Origin: JBGSKY01 sp041740995
GTDB lineage: Bacteria > Planctomycetota > Planctomycetia > Pirellulales > Pirellulaceae
NCBI GenBank assembly: GCA_041740995.1
Contig: JBGSKY010000284.1
Coordinates: 1-22,266 of the forward strand
Direction of reading: 5' to 3'
Length of the DNA stretch: 22,266 nt
Shown here: in pieces, positions 13,862 to 22,266 of the stretch
Layout of the letters: every line of letters begins with the position of its first letter
How positions within the stretch are numbered: the stretch's first letter is position 1
Made by a program: the position numbers and the translations under genes
The notes under the pieces: model-generated
The model's database searches: none
What the model was told of the DNA's origin: nothing
The model's input: only the letters and a program-made list of their open reading frames with translations

Positions 13862-16618
13862 GTGAATAGCCGCTTTTTTGCTTGGTTTTTGCTCTTAACG
13901 AGCATTTTCTTTCTTTACACCAGCATGCAACAGCGTGCTCAACAGCAACGTGACAAGGACGAAATTGCCAGAAAATTGCAAGTCGAACAGGAGCGCGAAG
14001 CTGCCCAGATCGCCGCGATTGCCGCTTCGAAACTGGTCCAAGATTCTGACATTCCACCTCCGCCCGAGGTTCCGACTCAGTTTTACACGCTCGGTTCAAT
14101 GTCAATCGAGGACAATCGGTCTTTGCTCGTAACACTTACCAACAATGGTGCTTGTGTCGATCGAATTGAATTGATGGCCCGCGATCCCAACGAGGGATTT
14201 CAGTATCGCTCCTTAGACAGCAAATATGGCTATCCGGGATATCTCGCTTTCAAAGAAGTCGCCGGTGGGTTGCGGATTCAAAATGTGCCGACTGGCTCAC
14301 CAGCAAAAATTGCTCGCAACCTCGACCCAACTCTGCCCAGCGGATTGAAGCCTGGCGATGTCGTGACTCAAGTTGGCGAAATTCAAGTGCGAAATTTGGC
14401 TGATTATTATGCAGCCATCCGTAAGACGGAGCCCGGCAAATCGATTCAATTCACAATCCAGCGGCGTGAATTATCTCAGGAAGATAGCGAAACAACCAAC
14501 CTCTCGACGTCAGCTGGCCAAAACGCGTCTGAACCTGCGGCTGAAATCAGCGAAGCTCCAGATTTCGATGAGCTTTCCGGACCCGCACGAAAGTCGATTG
14601 TCGAGCAGAGCGGAAACAGTTTGGTCGAACTGACGGAAGAATTGCTGCTGATGAAACCCGAGTCGTTAGTAGCACAAAACGATGAAGCCGATTTGCCAGT
14701 CGCTTCAAATGGATCGATCTTGAAGTTTGACGTTGGACTGATCGAACAACCTCTAGATGTTATTCGCAATTCCAATCATTACCCAGCGGAACAGGTCACG
14801 GGTAATTTTCAAAGAGGCTCGTTGCTTTCAACACTCGCCTCAATCGAAGGTGTCAGTATCCCAGAAGGCAAAAGATTCATCGCTGGCCTTGATCAGATGC
14901 TGCAACGCAATTGGATCGCCAAACCTTCAGATGACGGTAATTCGGTCGAATTCGAAATGCCCATGGGCGCGTTTTTGAATGCGGCAGGTATCGACGCCGA
15001 TTTGACGATTGTAAAACGATATTTTCTTAAGCCGCTCGATGTCGAATCGCCATTGCAAAACTATGATTTCGAGCTGACGACAACGATTCGAAACAACCGG
15101 GACAAACCGGTGAAGGTCGCCTTGCGTCAGGAAGGGCTGAGCGGGCTGACGATCGAAGGCTGGTGGTATTCGGTCAAACAGGCAAAAGAATTTATGAATG
15201 CCGCCGGGGCCCGCGATGTCATCGTGGCACGAAAAGATAGCGAGCACGAACTCTTTACACGCCGCAGCATACAGACGGCTGCCAAGGCAACGACAACCAA
15301 TCGCGACTTGCCGATTTTGGGCCCAGTCGACCGACCGGAAGCTCGATCATTGCGTTACATCGGTGTCGATTCGCAGTATTTTGTCGCCGCGATTTTGCCG
15401 CCAGTTGAAGGCGACAATGCGCTGGATGGATTGAATCGCGCCGCGGCTATGGCAATTGCAAACGTCGAACCACCGGATGAAGTCAAACCTTATAAAGATG
15501 TCGCGATGAACATCGGCTACTACTTTGATACGCCTGCGATCGAAGTCATGGCCGACAAGCCGATTTCCTTCACGCACAGAATCTTCGCAGGTCCGAAAGA
15601 TCCGCCGCTTCTGGCCTCCTATGGTCTGTCGGACACGATCTACTACGGCTGGTCAATTTTCGCATTGGTCGCCCGACCTTTGTCATCGATTTTGCATTTC
15701 TTCTACAGCCTGGTTATGAACTACGGCATCGCGATTATGATGCTGACCGTTCTTGTTCGATCATGCATGTTTCCTCTATCTTGGCGAGCAGCCGCGATGG
15801 GCCAACGCATGCAGGAAATGGCTCCGGAAATCAAGAAGATTAACGAACAATACAAGGATGATTTCCAGAAACGCGGCGTTGAAACGCAGAAGCTCTATAA
15901 GAAGTACAAAATGAATCCCATGGCAAGCTGTTTGCCTGTCTTCATTCAATTACCAATCTTCATCGGGCTCTATCGAACGGTCAGCACTGATGTTGCACTG
16001 CGTCAAAAACCTCTGATCGCCGGTTGGGACTGGTGCAGCAACCTAGCTGGCCCGGACCAGTTTCTACTCTGGCCAGCCTGGATGCCGGAAATGCTCGCAG
16101 GAAAAGGAACAGGCTGGTTTGGCCCATATTTCAATCTTCTGCCAATCGTGACTTGCCTGCTGTTCATCATTCAGCAAAAAGTCCTGATGCCCAAGGCAAC
16201 CGATGAGCAAGCGTTGATGACGCAACGTATCATGATGTTTATGACGGTGTTTATGGGAGTTCTTTTCTTTCGCGTTCCAGCGGGCTTGTGCATCTACTTC
16301 ATCACTTCAAGCATTTGGTCGCTGGTCGAACGAACGCTTGTTAAGAAGTTTCTACCTTCCGTCCGGCCTGCAGTGGCTAGCGATGGAACAATCACGGTTC
16401 AAGCGATCGAGACACCAGCTTATAAAGCAAAGACGACTGTTAAATCACGCGCCACTGCTGGAAAACCGCCGGAAAAATTGTCAGAGGTTTTTCCCTGGTT
16501 GAAGCGACAATTCAAAGGCAATGAAGCCCCAGAACCCACTCGTACTCAACCGGCAAGGCCCGCAAATAAATCGTCTCGTCCGAAAGCTAGTGGTCGCAAT
16601 CGTAAAAAATCGAAGTAA
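13862..16618 (+). CDS. yidC: Membrane protein insertase YidC with an inserted PDZ domain
   Basis: I start at the GTG at 13862 (918 residues), because it puts the first membrane helix (FFAWFLLLTSIFFLY) right at the N-terminus as in other YidC proteins; an in-frame GTG at 13808 would add 18 residues. After the helix comes a coiled-coil-like QQRAQQQRDKDE stretch. A clear PDZ domain follows at about 135-203 (GSPAKIARNL, GLKPGDVVTQVG, PGKSIQFTIQRR). The remaining P1-like periplasmic domain and the conserved C-terminal 60-kDa inner-membrane domain (about 620-830) are complete, with the hydrophilic-groove Arg in MLTVLVRSCMFPLS. A long basic tail (RPKASGRNRKKSK) fits ribosome contact. It inserts membrane proteins, alone or with SecYEG. 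Length well above the E. coli 548 residues is explained by the PDZ domain and an acidic linker at about 220-290. Confidence 0.92.
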   Translation: MNSRFFAWFLLLTSIFFLYTSMQQRAQQQRDKDEIARKLQVEQEREAAQIAAIAASKLVQDSDIPPPPEVPTQFYTLGSMSIEDNRSLLVTLTNNGACVDRIELMARDPNEGFQYRSLDSKYGYPGYLAFKEVAGGLRIQNVPTGSPAKIARNLDPTLPSGLKPGDVVTQVGEIQVRNLADYYAAIRKTEPGKSIQFTIQRRELSQEDSETTNLSTSAGQNASEPAAEISEAPDFDELSGPARKSIVEQSGNSLVELTEELLLMKPESLVAQNDEADLPVASNGSILKFDVGLIEQPLDVIRNSNHYPAEQVTGNFQRGSLLSTLASIEGVSIPEGKRFIAGLDQMLQRNWIAKPSDDGNSVEFEMPMGAFLNAAGIDADLTIVKRYFLKPLDVESPLQNYDFELTTTIRNNRDKPVKVALRQEGLSGLTIEGWWYSVKQAKEFMNAAGARDVIVARKDSEHELFTRRSIQTAAKATTTNRDLPILGPVDRPEARSLRYIGVDSQYFVAAILPPVEGDNALDGLNRAAAMAIANVEPPDEVKPYKDVAMNIGYYFDTPAIEVMADKPISFTHRIFAGPKDPPLLASYGLSDTIYYGWSIFALVARPLSSILHFFYSLVMNYGIAIMMLTVLVRSCMFPLSWRAAAMGQRMQEMAPEIKKINEQYKDDFQKRGVETQKLYKKYKMNPMASCLPVFIQLPIFIGLYRTVSTDVALRQKPLIAGWDWCSNLAGPDQFLLWPAWMPEMLAGKGTGWFGPYFNLLPIVTCLLFIIQQKVLMPKATDEQALMTQRIMMFMTVFMGVLFFRVPAGLCIYFITSSIWSLVERTLVKKFLPSVRPAVASDGTITVQAIETPAYKAKTTVKSRATAGKPPEKLSEVFPWLKRQFKGNEAPEPTRTQPARPANKSSRPKASGRNRKKSK

Positions 16619-16757
16619 TGTCGTTTGAGAGTGACTGGTCGTCTTTTACTTCGCTGAAAACCGCCGCTCATTCCAAAATCCAAGGCTCAAGCAGCGTATC
16701 TAAACGGTTGTTTACTGACCTGTTTCAACTACACAAAACATTACTGCCTGATCTTAC

Positions 16758-17528
16758 GTGAATAAAAACCGGCTCAGCAAGAACGTTACGGCAGGAACGG
16801 CGAATCCAATCGCTGTTTCGAATGACATGAAAACAACAGTGCCTGAACGTTGGCGAGCGCTGATTTGCTTTGCTGCTCTGTCGCATCTTTTTATCGTCAG
16901 CATCTGTCTTTCTACTTCTGATCGCATGTCAAATCTCGGGCTCGAATTGCTCGGATTTATTTCTCCGTACGCGGTAACGACAAATTTGCGAATGAATTTG
17001 CAGTCTATAGCGGTGACAGAACCGTCCCTGATTGAATCGCCAATTGCTGTTCGATTCCGAGCCACTCCTGATCGCTCCAGCGACGCTGAGAGTGGATGGA
17101 TCGATTGGGCTCAATCTGGCCGCACGACCGATAAATCATCGATATCGGCGATCCGCCGTCAACGTTATTTGCGGCAACTCGTCGCCCTGATGAGTGTACA
17201 GAGCGATGACGGCGTTGCACAGATGATCGATGCAATGATGCACGACGTACAATCGTCCGATCGGCAACGCTTGAGAGCTGGTCCAGATTCAAAGATGGTC
17301 TTTGACGAATTCCAGATTATTCAATTGCCGCTTGTACCATCAAATCAATGGTTTGCCGCCGAACGATTTCGGGCCGAAGCCGCCGCCAACCGTACCGATT
17401 TGCCAGACGGCTTGCAGCCTGAGATTTTGCTCGCTGCCAAGATTGTCAGGCTAGCCGATGGAACAGTCGGATTGTTGCCTGAAATCGAAACACTCCGCAC
17501 TGTTCCTGTTGTAAATGAGCCAGAGTAG
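16758..17528 (+). CDS. One-TM protein of unknown family, gene partner of the HTTM protein
   Basis: I do not recognise this 256-residue protein. With the GTG at 16758 a 23-residue polar leader precedes an ATG at 16827 that may be the real start (233 residues); neither has a good RBS. A single hydrophobic helix (ALICFAALSHLFIVSICL) is followed by a soluble region that probably faces outside. That region includes SPYAVTTNLRMNLQSI, an Arg-rich segment around RRQRYLRQLVALM, and a Pro-rich end near GLLPEIETLRTVPVV. The stop is 8 bases from the start of the HTTM gene, so the two are surely cotranscribed. In many bacteria an HTTM gene has such a one-TM neighbour (DUF5819-type and others), so a joint complex is plausible but not proven here. 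No catalytic motif is visible. Confidence 0.65.
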   Translation: MNKNRLSKNVTAGTANPIAVSNDMKTTVPERWRALICFAALSHLFIVSICLSTSDRMSNLGLELLGFISPYAVTTNLRMNLQSIAVTEPSLIESPIAVRFRATPDRSSDAESGWIDWAQSGRTTDKSSISAIRRQRYLRQLVALMSVQSDDGVAQMIDAMMHDVQSSDRQRLRAGPDSKMVFDEFQIIQLPLVPSNQWFAAERFRAEAAANRTDLPDGLQPEILLAAKIVRLADGTVGLLPEIETLRTVPVVNEPE

Positions 17529-17536
17529 CCAATCAG

Positions 17537-18478
17537 ATGATCCGATTGATGACAAACTATCTTCATTGGCTGCGACAACGTTCGAGCGACTGGCTTGACG
17601 CTGAACTCTTCGAGCCACAGTGGTCTGGCGCTACTGCGACTTGTCGGCTGTGCATCGGTTTTGCTTGTGTGCTCTTTTTCAGTTCTTGGTACGGAAGCAT
17701 TGAACCATGGATTGGTGAAAACGGACCACTCAATGCCGATTTAAGTCGATTTTTGATTGGAGAAAACATTGAAAGTTCGGGAGCAAACTTTCGAATATCT
17801 CCATTTTTTGTCTATGACCAATCGGTCTTTGTGATTGGATATTTGTTCGTCGCAACGGTATTGTCATTAATTATGATCAGCGGATTCGGAGGACGAATTG
17901 TTCCCTTTGCCGTTTGGATAATGATGCTCGCGTTACTGCATCGGGTCAGTGTCTTGCAAAGCTTGGGCGAGATATTGCTCAGCTCGGCGGTTGCTTACCT
18001 AATAATTGACAACGGCTGGATTACCGAGCCGACGCGGGTCGGTTTTGCTGACAACAAACAGCGCTGGACGACGGCTTTGGCAATCGGTTTAATGCGATGG
18101 CATTTGATCCTCTGGATTTTCGCGTCGCTGTGTAGCCATTTATCGCAAACGATGTGGTGGGATGGCACCGCGATCTGGAATATCAGCGTTTATGGACAAA
18201 ATGCATTTCTATCGCCAAACGTTTTGGCCAAATATGAGTGGCTCTTTGTGATGGCAGCTAGTGGATGGATTTTATTGCATCTCGTTTTCTTAATTACGCT
18301 GCTCTTTGATTCATTGCGACCACTTGCCGTCGTTATCGGAACAATCTTCTGGATCAGTGCTTATATCTTGACCAACGATTGGATGTACAGCGTTGCGGGG
18401 TTCGCGATGTTGAGTTGCGTTTTCTACAACAGCTCGTTGCGATTGAAACGTTTGCCCTTGCAATTGTCCGTGAAATAA
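17537..18478 (+). CDS. HTTM-domain multi-spanning membrane protein
   Basis: This 313-residue protein has about seven or eight hydrophobic helices. It opens with a soluble LHWLRQRSSDWLDAELFEPQ segment, then CRLCIGFACVLFFSSWYGSI, where an Arg sits in the first helix as in the vitamin-K-dependent gamma-carboxylase-like HTTM superfamily. The loop with the ENGPLNADLSRFLI pattern and the paired helices near 165-215 (MRWHLILWIFASLCSHLS, WWDGTAIW) fit that family, in which WWdG-type motifs are common. Family function in bacteria is largely unknown; a carboxylase role is not supported by sequence alone, because the catalytic lysine pattern of the eukaryotic enzyme is not visible. An ATG at 17549 is an alternative start. 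Confidence 0.8.
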   Translation: MIRLMTNYLHWLRQRSSDWLDAELFEPQWSGATATCRLCIGFACVLFFSSWYGSIEPWIGENGPLNADLSRFLIGENIESSGANFRISPFFVYDQSVFVIGYLFVATVLSLIMISGFGGRIVPFAVWIMMLALLHRVSVLQSLGEILLSSAVAYLIIDNGWITEPTRVGFADNKQRWTTALAIGLMRWHLILWIFASLCSHLSQTMWWDGTAIWNISVYGQNAFLSPNVLAKYEWLFVMAASGWILLHLVFLITLLFDSLRPLAVVIGTIFWISAYILTNDWMYSVAGFAMLSCVFYNSSLRLKRLPLQLSVK

Positions 18479-18539
18479 AGAATTTCACACGTCCGTTTCT
18501 CATGTTTTTGATCCACCTGTTTGCTTAGTCAACGCTTTG

Positions 18540-19589
18540 ATGGTAGTAACGCCGAAGAATTGTCGCGTACTTGTAACTGGCTACGGTGGTTTTTTGGGCT
18601 CCGAGGTCAGCCGTCAATTACTGCTCGCCGGCTATCGAGTCAGAGGACTCGCAAGGCGCCACTATGCCGAGCTAGTCGGATTGGGAGTCGAAGCGATCGT
18701 CGGCGACGCTTCGGACGAACAAACATGTATGATTGCGACCAAGGATTGCGACGCGGTGATTCATACCGCAGCACTTGCCGCTGCTGGTGGCTCACGCAAG
18801 CAATTTGAGCGAATCAATGTTCAAGCAACACTGAATTTGCTTGACTCCGCACGACAGAATAAAGTCAACTCGTTCGTATTGAGCAGTTCACCGAGTGTTG
18901 TTTTTGATGGACACCCGCAACGCAACATCGACGAATCCACACCGTATCCGAATCGCTGGTTAGCCGACTATCCTCGCACAAAAGCAATGGCCGAACGTGC
19001 AGTGCTTGCCGCTAATGATTCAGAGCTTGGAACATGCGCGTTGCGTCCTCACCTCATCTGGGGCTTGAACGACAATCACCTCATCCCAAGACTGATTGAT
19101 CGGGCAAAGCGAGGAAGGTTGCTGATTGTTGGCGACGGCAGCAACATGATTGATACCGTTCATATTTCTCAAGCGGCGGCCTCGCACAGATCCGCATTGG
19201 AGCGATTGTTCGCCAGAAAAAATGATGTCTGCGGCAAGGCCTTCTTCATTACCGACGACCAACCGATTTTATGCTGGGAGTGGATTAATCAGATCCTTAA
19301 GACAGCCGATGTGGAACCGCCAAAACGGAAACTCAGTCTGAAGTCGGCGTATCGAATCGGCTATGCGATGGAACTGCTCTACCGCGCGCTCAAGCTTCGG
19401 AGCGAACCTGTAATGACTCGTTTTATAGCCTTGCAATTGGGGCTTGATCATTATTACAACATCGATGCAGCAAAGAGATCGTTGAACTACGAGCCAATAA
19501 AATGTCGGTCGGCGAGCTTACAAAGAATCGCACCATGGTTGCGTGAGTTGGCAAAACAAAACAGTGCGAGCAATCTGCATAGAAAATAG
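18540..19589 (+). CDS. NAD-dependent epimerase/3beta-HSD-like reductase (extended SDR), OleD-like
   Basis: The ATG at 18540 (349 residues) is preferred to the TTG directly before it. A Rossmann fold opens with VLVTGYGGFLG (G14, G17, G20), and the active-site YPRTK gives Y144 and K148, with a Ser-rich SSSPSV at 116-121 for the catalytic Ser. The C-terminal half (VGDGSNMIDTVHISQAA, then FITDDQPILCWEW) is typical of the 3beta-hydroxysteroid dehydrogenase branch. Many bacterial members are OleD-type 2-alkyl-3-ketoalkanoate reductases of long-chain olefin synthesis, which matches this one. OleA, OleB and OleC partners are not in the window, so the substrate is open. It starts 61 bases after the HTTM gene and ends 6 bases before a small membrane protein gene. 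Confidence 0.82.
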   Translation: MVVTPKNCRVLVTGYGGFLGSEVSRQLLLAGYRVRGLARRHYAELVGLGVEAIVGDASDEQTCMIATKDCDAVIHTAALAAAGGSRKQFERINVQATLNLLDSARQNKVNSFVLSSSPSVVFDGHPQRNIDESTPYPNRWLADYPRTKAMAERAVLAANDSELGTCALRPHLIWGLNDNHLIPRLIDRAKRGRLLIVGDGSNMIDTVHISQAAASHRSALERLFARKNDVCGKAFFITDDQPILCWEWINQILKTADVEPPKRKLSLKSAYRIGYAMELLYRALKLRSEPVMTRFIALQLGLDHYYNIDAAKRSLNYEPIKCRSASLQRIAPWLRELAKQNSASNLHRK

Positions 19590-19595
19590 CAGCGA

Positions 19596-20021
19596 ATGAA
19601 ACTTGACCCAGCAACGCCCCTTAGTATTCGGCCACTCGATTTACACAAAAGCAAACGTTGGGAAAATCTGCATATCTATTTTTGGCTGTTAAAGGACCTT
19701 GGTTGGATCGCACATTGGATCGGTTTTGCCTTGTTGATGATCATTCCCGCGGTCGGTTTCGCTGTCGCAATTCTTTGGATACAGCGCCGACATCGGGCTG
19801 AATTGTTCCACAACACTGCCGTTTTGCTTTGGATCATTGCAAACTCGATCTGGATGATCGGGGAATTGCTGTTTGACGATTCCATACGAGCGATCGCGAT
19901 CGTGTTTTTCGTGCTCGGCATTTCAATTCTAAGCTGGTACTATGTCCGTTGCCTTACGCGATGGATTTTAGTGGCAAGGCACAGCCAGGAGATCGGTCCT
20001 TCAGCAGCCAATACCGAATAG
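19596..20021 (+). CDS. Small three-TM membrane protein of unknown function
   Basis: This 141-residue protein has a short cytoplasmic head (MKLDPATPLSIRPLDLHK), a YFWLLKDLGWIAHW segment and three hydrophobic helices at about 38-62 (GFALLMIIPAVGFAVAILWI), 71-90 (HNTAVLLWIIANSIWMIGEL) and 96-117 (IAIVFFVLGISILSWYYV). The pattern LLKDLGWI-PAVGFAVAI-NSIWMIGE is distinctive, and I recall no named family for it. Translation likely follows that of the epimerase gene, since only 6 bases separate its start from the previous stop. It may be an auxiliary subunit for the epimerase or for membrane lipid metabolism, but position is the only evidence. Confidence 0.7.
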   Translation: MKLDPATPLSIRPLDLHKSKRWENLHIYFWLLKDLGWIAHWIGFALLMIIPAVGFAVAILWIQRRHRAELFHNTAVLLWIIANSIWMIGELLFDDSIRAIAIVFFVLGISILSWYYVRCLTRWILVARHSQEIGPSAANTE

Positions 20022-20072
20022 CCTGTACGCTCATATGGACAATCTACGAACCGAATTACGATTCAAAACTGA

Positions 20073-20888
20073 ATGAAACGCGACGATATTTTCTTGCTAC
20101 CGCAGAACAAGATTGGCGACTTTACGTTTGATGCCCAAGTCGCTGATGTTTTCCCCGACATGATCAGTCGTTCGATTCCTGGATACGGTTCCGTGCTGTC
20201 AATGATTGGTTTGCTGACCGACCGTTTTGCGAAACCTGCGACTAATCTCTACGATCTTGGCTGTTCACTTGGGGCAGCAACGCGGTTGATGTGTGCAAGC
20301 GCTCCTTCGGATTGCGTCATCTTCGCGATCGATAATTCTTCAGCGATGGTGGAACGCTTACGCGAACAAATGAAAGGCTGGGAGGCACAATCAACTTTAT
20401 CGTCAAAGCGAGTTCCTCAAGTGATCGTTCAAGAAGCGGATGTCTGCCGAATCCAAAAATCGAACGCATCATTCATCGTCCTGAACTGGACACTTCAATT
20501 TATTGAGCAATCATCGCGGGTTGGCTTACTTCGGGACATCTATGAAGCGATGGTGCCCGGCGGAGCGTTGCTTATGTCGGAAAAAATTCGAATGTCGGAT
20601 GCCGCAGAGCAGGAATTGCTTTTTGAATTGCATCACGATTTCAAGCGAGCAAATGGATACAGCGACTTAGAGATCTCGCAAAAGCGGACCGCTTTGGAAA
20701 ACCGATTGATTCCAGAAACAATTGAGACGCATTTGCAAAGGTTGACTGAGGTAGGATTTGAAACTGCGACCGTTTGGTTTCAATGCTTTAACTTCGCTTC
20801 GCTTCTCGCAATCAAAAGCCAATCCGAAATCGGGACTGAACGTTTCGATCACAGTCAAGGGTCAGACGTCTTTTCGAATAGGCGTTAA
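20073..20888 (+). CDS. cmoA: Carboxy-S-adenosyl-L-methionine synthase
   Basis: The 271-residue protein closely matches CmoA from end to end, including the N-terminal GDFTFDAQVADVFPDM and SRSIPGY and the SAM-binding YDLGCSLGAATRL. Near the C-terminus the nearly invariant HHDFKRANGYSDLEISQKR (about 186-204) forms the carboxy-SAM carboxylate site, and WFQCFNFASL follows. The enzyme makes carboxy-SAM from SAM and prephenate, releasing phenylpyruvate. It differs from the E. coli protein mainly by a C-terminal extension of about 20 residues (SEIGTERFDHSQGSD). CmoB, its user, starts 6 bases downstream. The ATG is clear but has no strong RBS. Confidence 0.96.
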   Translation: MKRDDIFLLPQNKIGDFTFDAQVADVFPDMISRSIPGYGSVLSMIGLLTDRFAKPATNLYDLGCSLGAATRLMCASAPSDCVIFAIDNSSAMVERLREQMKGWEAQSTLSSKRVPQVIVQEADVCRIQKSNASFIVLNWTLQFIEQSSRVGLLRDIYEAMVPGGALLMSEKIRMSDAAEQELLFELHHDFKRANGYSDLEISQKRTALENRLIPETIETHLQRLTEVGFETATVWFQCFNFASLLAIKSQSEIGTERFDHSQGSDVFSNRR

Positions 20889-20894
20889 GTCTAA

Positions 20895-21878
20895 ATGACA
20901 ACATCCAATCTCTTTGATCGCACACCGCTGTTTGAATATTTACGTGAGCATCAGCTCGAAAAATGGGCACTTCAACTCGAAGGGCTTTGTTGCGAACGAT
21001 ATCAACCGACAGCGCATGGGCTCATGTCATCTTGGATCGAAGCGATCCTTCGGCTGAGAGACCTGAGGATTGATAGTAGCGTCTCTGTCAGCAATGCAGT
21101 TACTGTTGAAGGTCGAATTGCACACATTGATCGCGAACAAATCGTTAATCTACTGATGCAGTTACACCCTTGGAGAAAAGGGCCGTTTCAATTTTACGAT
21201 ATCTTCATTGACACGGAATGGCGATCGAATTTGAAGTGGGATCGTCTTGCAAATTCCGCCGATTTCTCTGGGAAAACTATTCTCGATATTGGTTGCGGAA
21301 ACGGCTATTACGGTTGGAAAATGCTGGCGGCAGGCGCTAAATCAGTCATCGGTTGCGATCCGATGCTCCTGTACAATGCTCAATTCGAATTGATCCGTCA
21401 GTTTGCTTCTAACTCTTGCCCGCATTTTCTACTTCCAATAAGTGACGACGAGATACCAGAGTCGCTTGACCACTTTGACGTCACACTTTCGATGGGAGTC
21501 CTATACCATCGAACAAGTCCAATTGATCATCTGAAAAAGACGTGCGGAACACTCAAGCCTGGCGGGCAACTAATTCTGGAAACTTTGATTGATCCCGCAA
21601 GCGACCAGTCGATTATCGTGCCCGCTGATCGTTACGCGAAGATGCGAAACGTCTGGTTCATACCCTCGATCGATATGCTTGAACGGTGGCTTGAACGCAC
21701 TGGGTTCAAAGACTTTAAACTGATCGACGTTTCGACCACTTCAACTGACGAACAGCGACAAACTGAGTGGATGCGTTTTGATTCACTTTCTAGTTTTTTA
21801 GATCCAATCGATAAAACAAAAACAATCGAAGGGTATCCAGCTCCGACACGAGCTATCGTTTCAGCACATCGCAGATAG
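20895..21878 (+). CDS. cmoB: tRNA U34 carboxymethyltransferase
   Basis: At 327 residues the protein is almost the same length as E. coli CmoB (323). Landmarks run in order: HPWRKGPF, IDTEWRS-KWDR, the SAM-type loop ILDIGCGNGYYGWKM, SMGVLYHRTSP, ADRYAKMRNVWFIPS, RQTEWM and the final EGYPAPTRAI. The residues known to hold the carboxy-SAM carboxylate in E. coli (K91, Y200, R315) correspond to K95, Y204 and R319, all conserved at a constant offset of four. It transfers the carboxymethyl group to 5-hydroxyuridine-34 of tRNA, giving cmo5U, which widens wobble decoding. The hydroxylation step (TrhO/TrhP) is not encoded in the window. It converges on the EamA-type gene with 43 bases between. Confidence 0.97.
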   Translation: MTTSNLFDRTPLFEYLREHQLEKWALQLEGLCCERYQPTAHGLMSSWIEAILRLRDLRIDSSVSVSNAVTVEGRIAHIDREQIVNLLMQLHPWRKGPFQFYDIFIDTEWRSNLKWDRLANSADFSGKTILDIGCGNGYYGWKMLAAGAKSVIGCDPMLLYNAQFELIRQFASNSCPHFLLPISDDEIPESLDHFDVTLSMGVLYHRTSPIDHLKKTCGTLKPGGQLILETLIDPASDQSIIVPADRYAKMRNVWFIPSIDMLERWLERTGFKDFKLIDVSTTSTDEQRQTEWMRFDSLSSFLDPIDKTKTIEGYPAPTRAIVSAHRR

Positions 21879-21921
21879 CCGACCCAGTTCTGACCTATCA
21901 ATTCAAGCGACATGACAGATT

Positions 21922-22266
21922 TCACGTTAGACTGAGCAGAAAGACTCCAGCCAACATCGACAAGATACAAAGGCTTTTGGTGCGCCAGTTTTTTTCCTTT
22001 AAGTGAAATACTCCAAACAAAAATGCGACCACGACTGACACGCGACGAAGCGGAGAAATGATTGCGATCAGTGCTTCAGGATCGCTCAAAGCAGCAAAGT
22101 AAGTGTAGTCCGCGATCAGTAGCAAAATCGCGATTAGTGGAATGGACCAACGCCAGACGAAAGGCTTTCTGGATCGTTCGAAAAACCACCAGCGCAACGC
22201 AAGAGGGAGCATAACTGGCACCAAGTAGATTGAAAACCAAGCTTGAACTGCAATAGGTGCAAGCTT
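21922..22266 (-). CDS. EamA/DMT-family transporter, C-terminal part (5' end outside window)
   Basis: The minus-strand frame is open to the right edge of the window, so the gene starts beyond 22266 and only its last 114 residues are seen. They contain hydrophobic helices of the kind that close an EamA (drug/metabolite transporter) domain: one starting near LVPVMLPLALRWWF, one at PLIAILLLIADYTYFAAL, then the characteristic ALIAIISPLRRVSVVVAFLFG and KSLCILSMLAGVFLLSLT. The last short KEKNWRTK loop before the terminal helix is typical. It is expected to move a small metabolite across the cytoplasmic membrane. Substrate cannot be predicted. Confidence 0.82.
   Translation of the reverse strand, partial: KLAPIAVQAWFSIYLVPVMLPLALRWWFFERSRKPFVWRWSIPLIAILLLIADYTYFAALSDPEALIAIISPLRRVSVVVAFLFGVFHLKEKNWRTKSLCILSMLAGVFLLSLT

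Noticed and set aside
13621..13905. Minus-strand frame running into the start of yidC
   Set aside because: No RBS, unusual composition, and it overlaps the yidC N-terminus on the opposite strand.

Overview
The window looks like a chromosomal segment from a member of the Planctomycetota, probably a Pirellulales-type lineage with moderate GC. This is inferred from gene content: a secreted WD40-caspase protein, an exported CxxCH/DUF4384 protein, a YidC with an extra PDZ domain, an HTTM membrane protein, and a tiny Lys-Pro-Ala-rich protein. I see no insertion sequence, CRISPR array, tRNA or rRNA gene. No database search was possible, so all family names rest on recognised motifs.

Left part (1-2955). 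The 3' end of a PlsC-type acyltransferase is followed by a near-perfect REPIN-like hairpin and then a membrane-anchored TPR protein. Next come a 32-residue KPAA-repeat microprotein gene on the minus strand and, on the plus strand, a small zinc deaminase that closely resembles fungal cytosine deaminase.

Central minus-strand cluster (3034-11778). Five genes read in one direction behind a plausible sigma70-like promoter at 11868-11896. In order of transcription they are a secreted low-complexity protein, a secreted M48 metalloprotease with a TPR-like region, a secreted protein of unknown fold, an exported two-CxxCH (cytochrome c-like) protein ending in DUF4384, and an exported WD40 / beta-sandwich / caspase-like peptidase. 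All five start with signal peptides. The cluster therefore looks like an extracytoplasmic proteolytic or sensory system and is the strongest candidate here for an undescribed functional unit.

Upstream of it, also on the minus strand, lie a class IV branched-chain aminotransferase (ilvE-like) and a small DUF4190-like membrane protein (12176-13405). They are divergent from yidC.

Right plus-strand part (13862-21878). YidC, the membrane protein insertase, carries a PDZ domain in its periplasmic region. It is followed by a one-TM protein of unknown family paired with an HTTM protein, an NAD-dependent epimerase/3beta-HSD-like reductase (OleD-like), a small three-TM protein, and the cmoA-cmoB pair. 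CmoA makes carboxy-SAM and CmoB uses it to form the cmo5U34 wobble modification of tRNA. The window ends inside a minus-strand EamA-type transporter gene.
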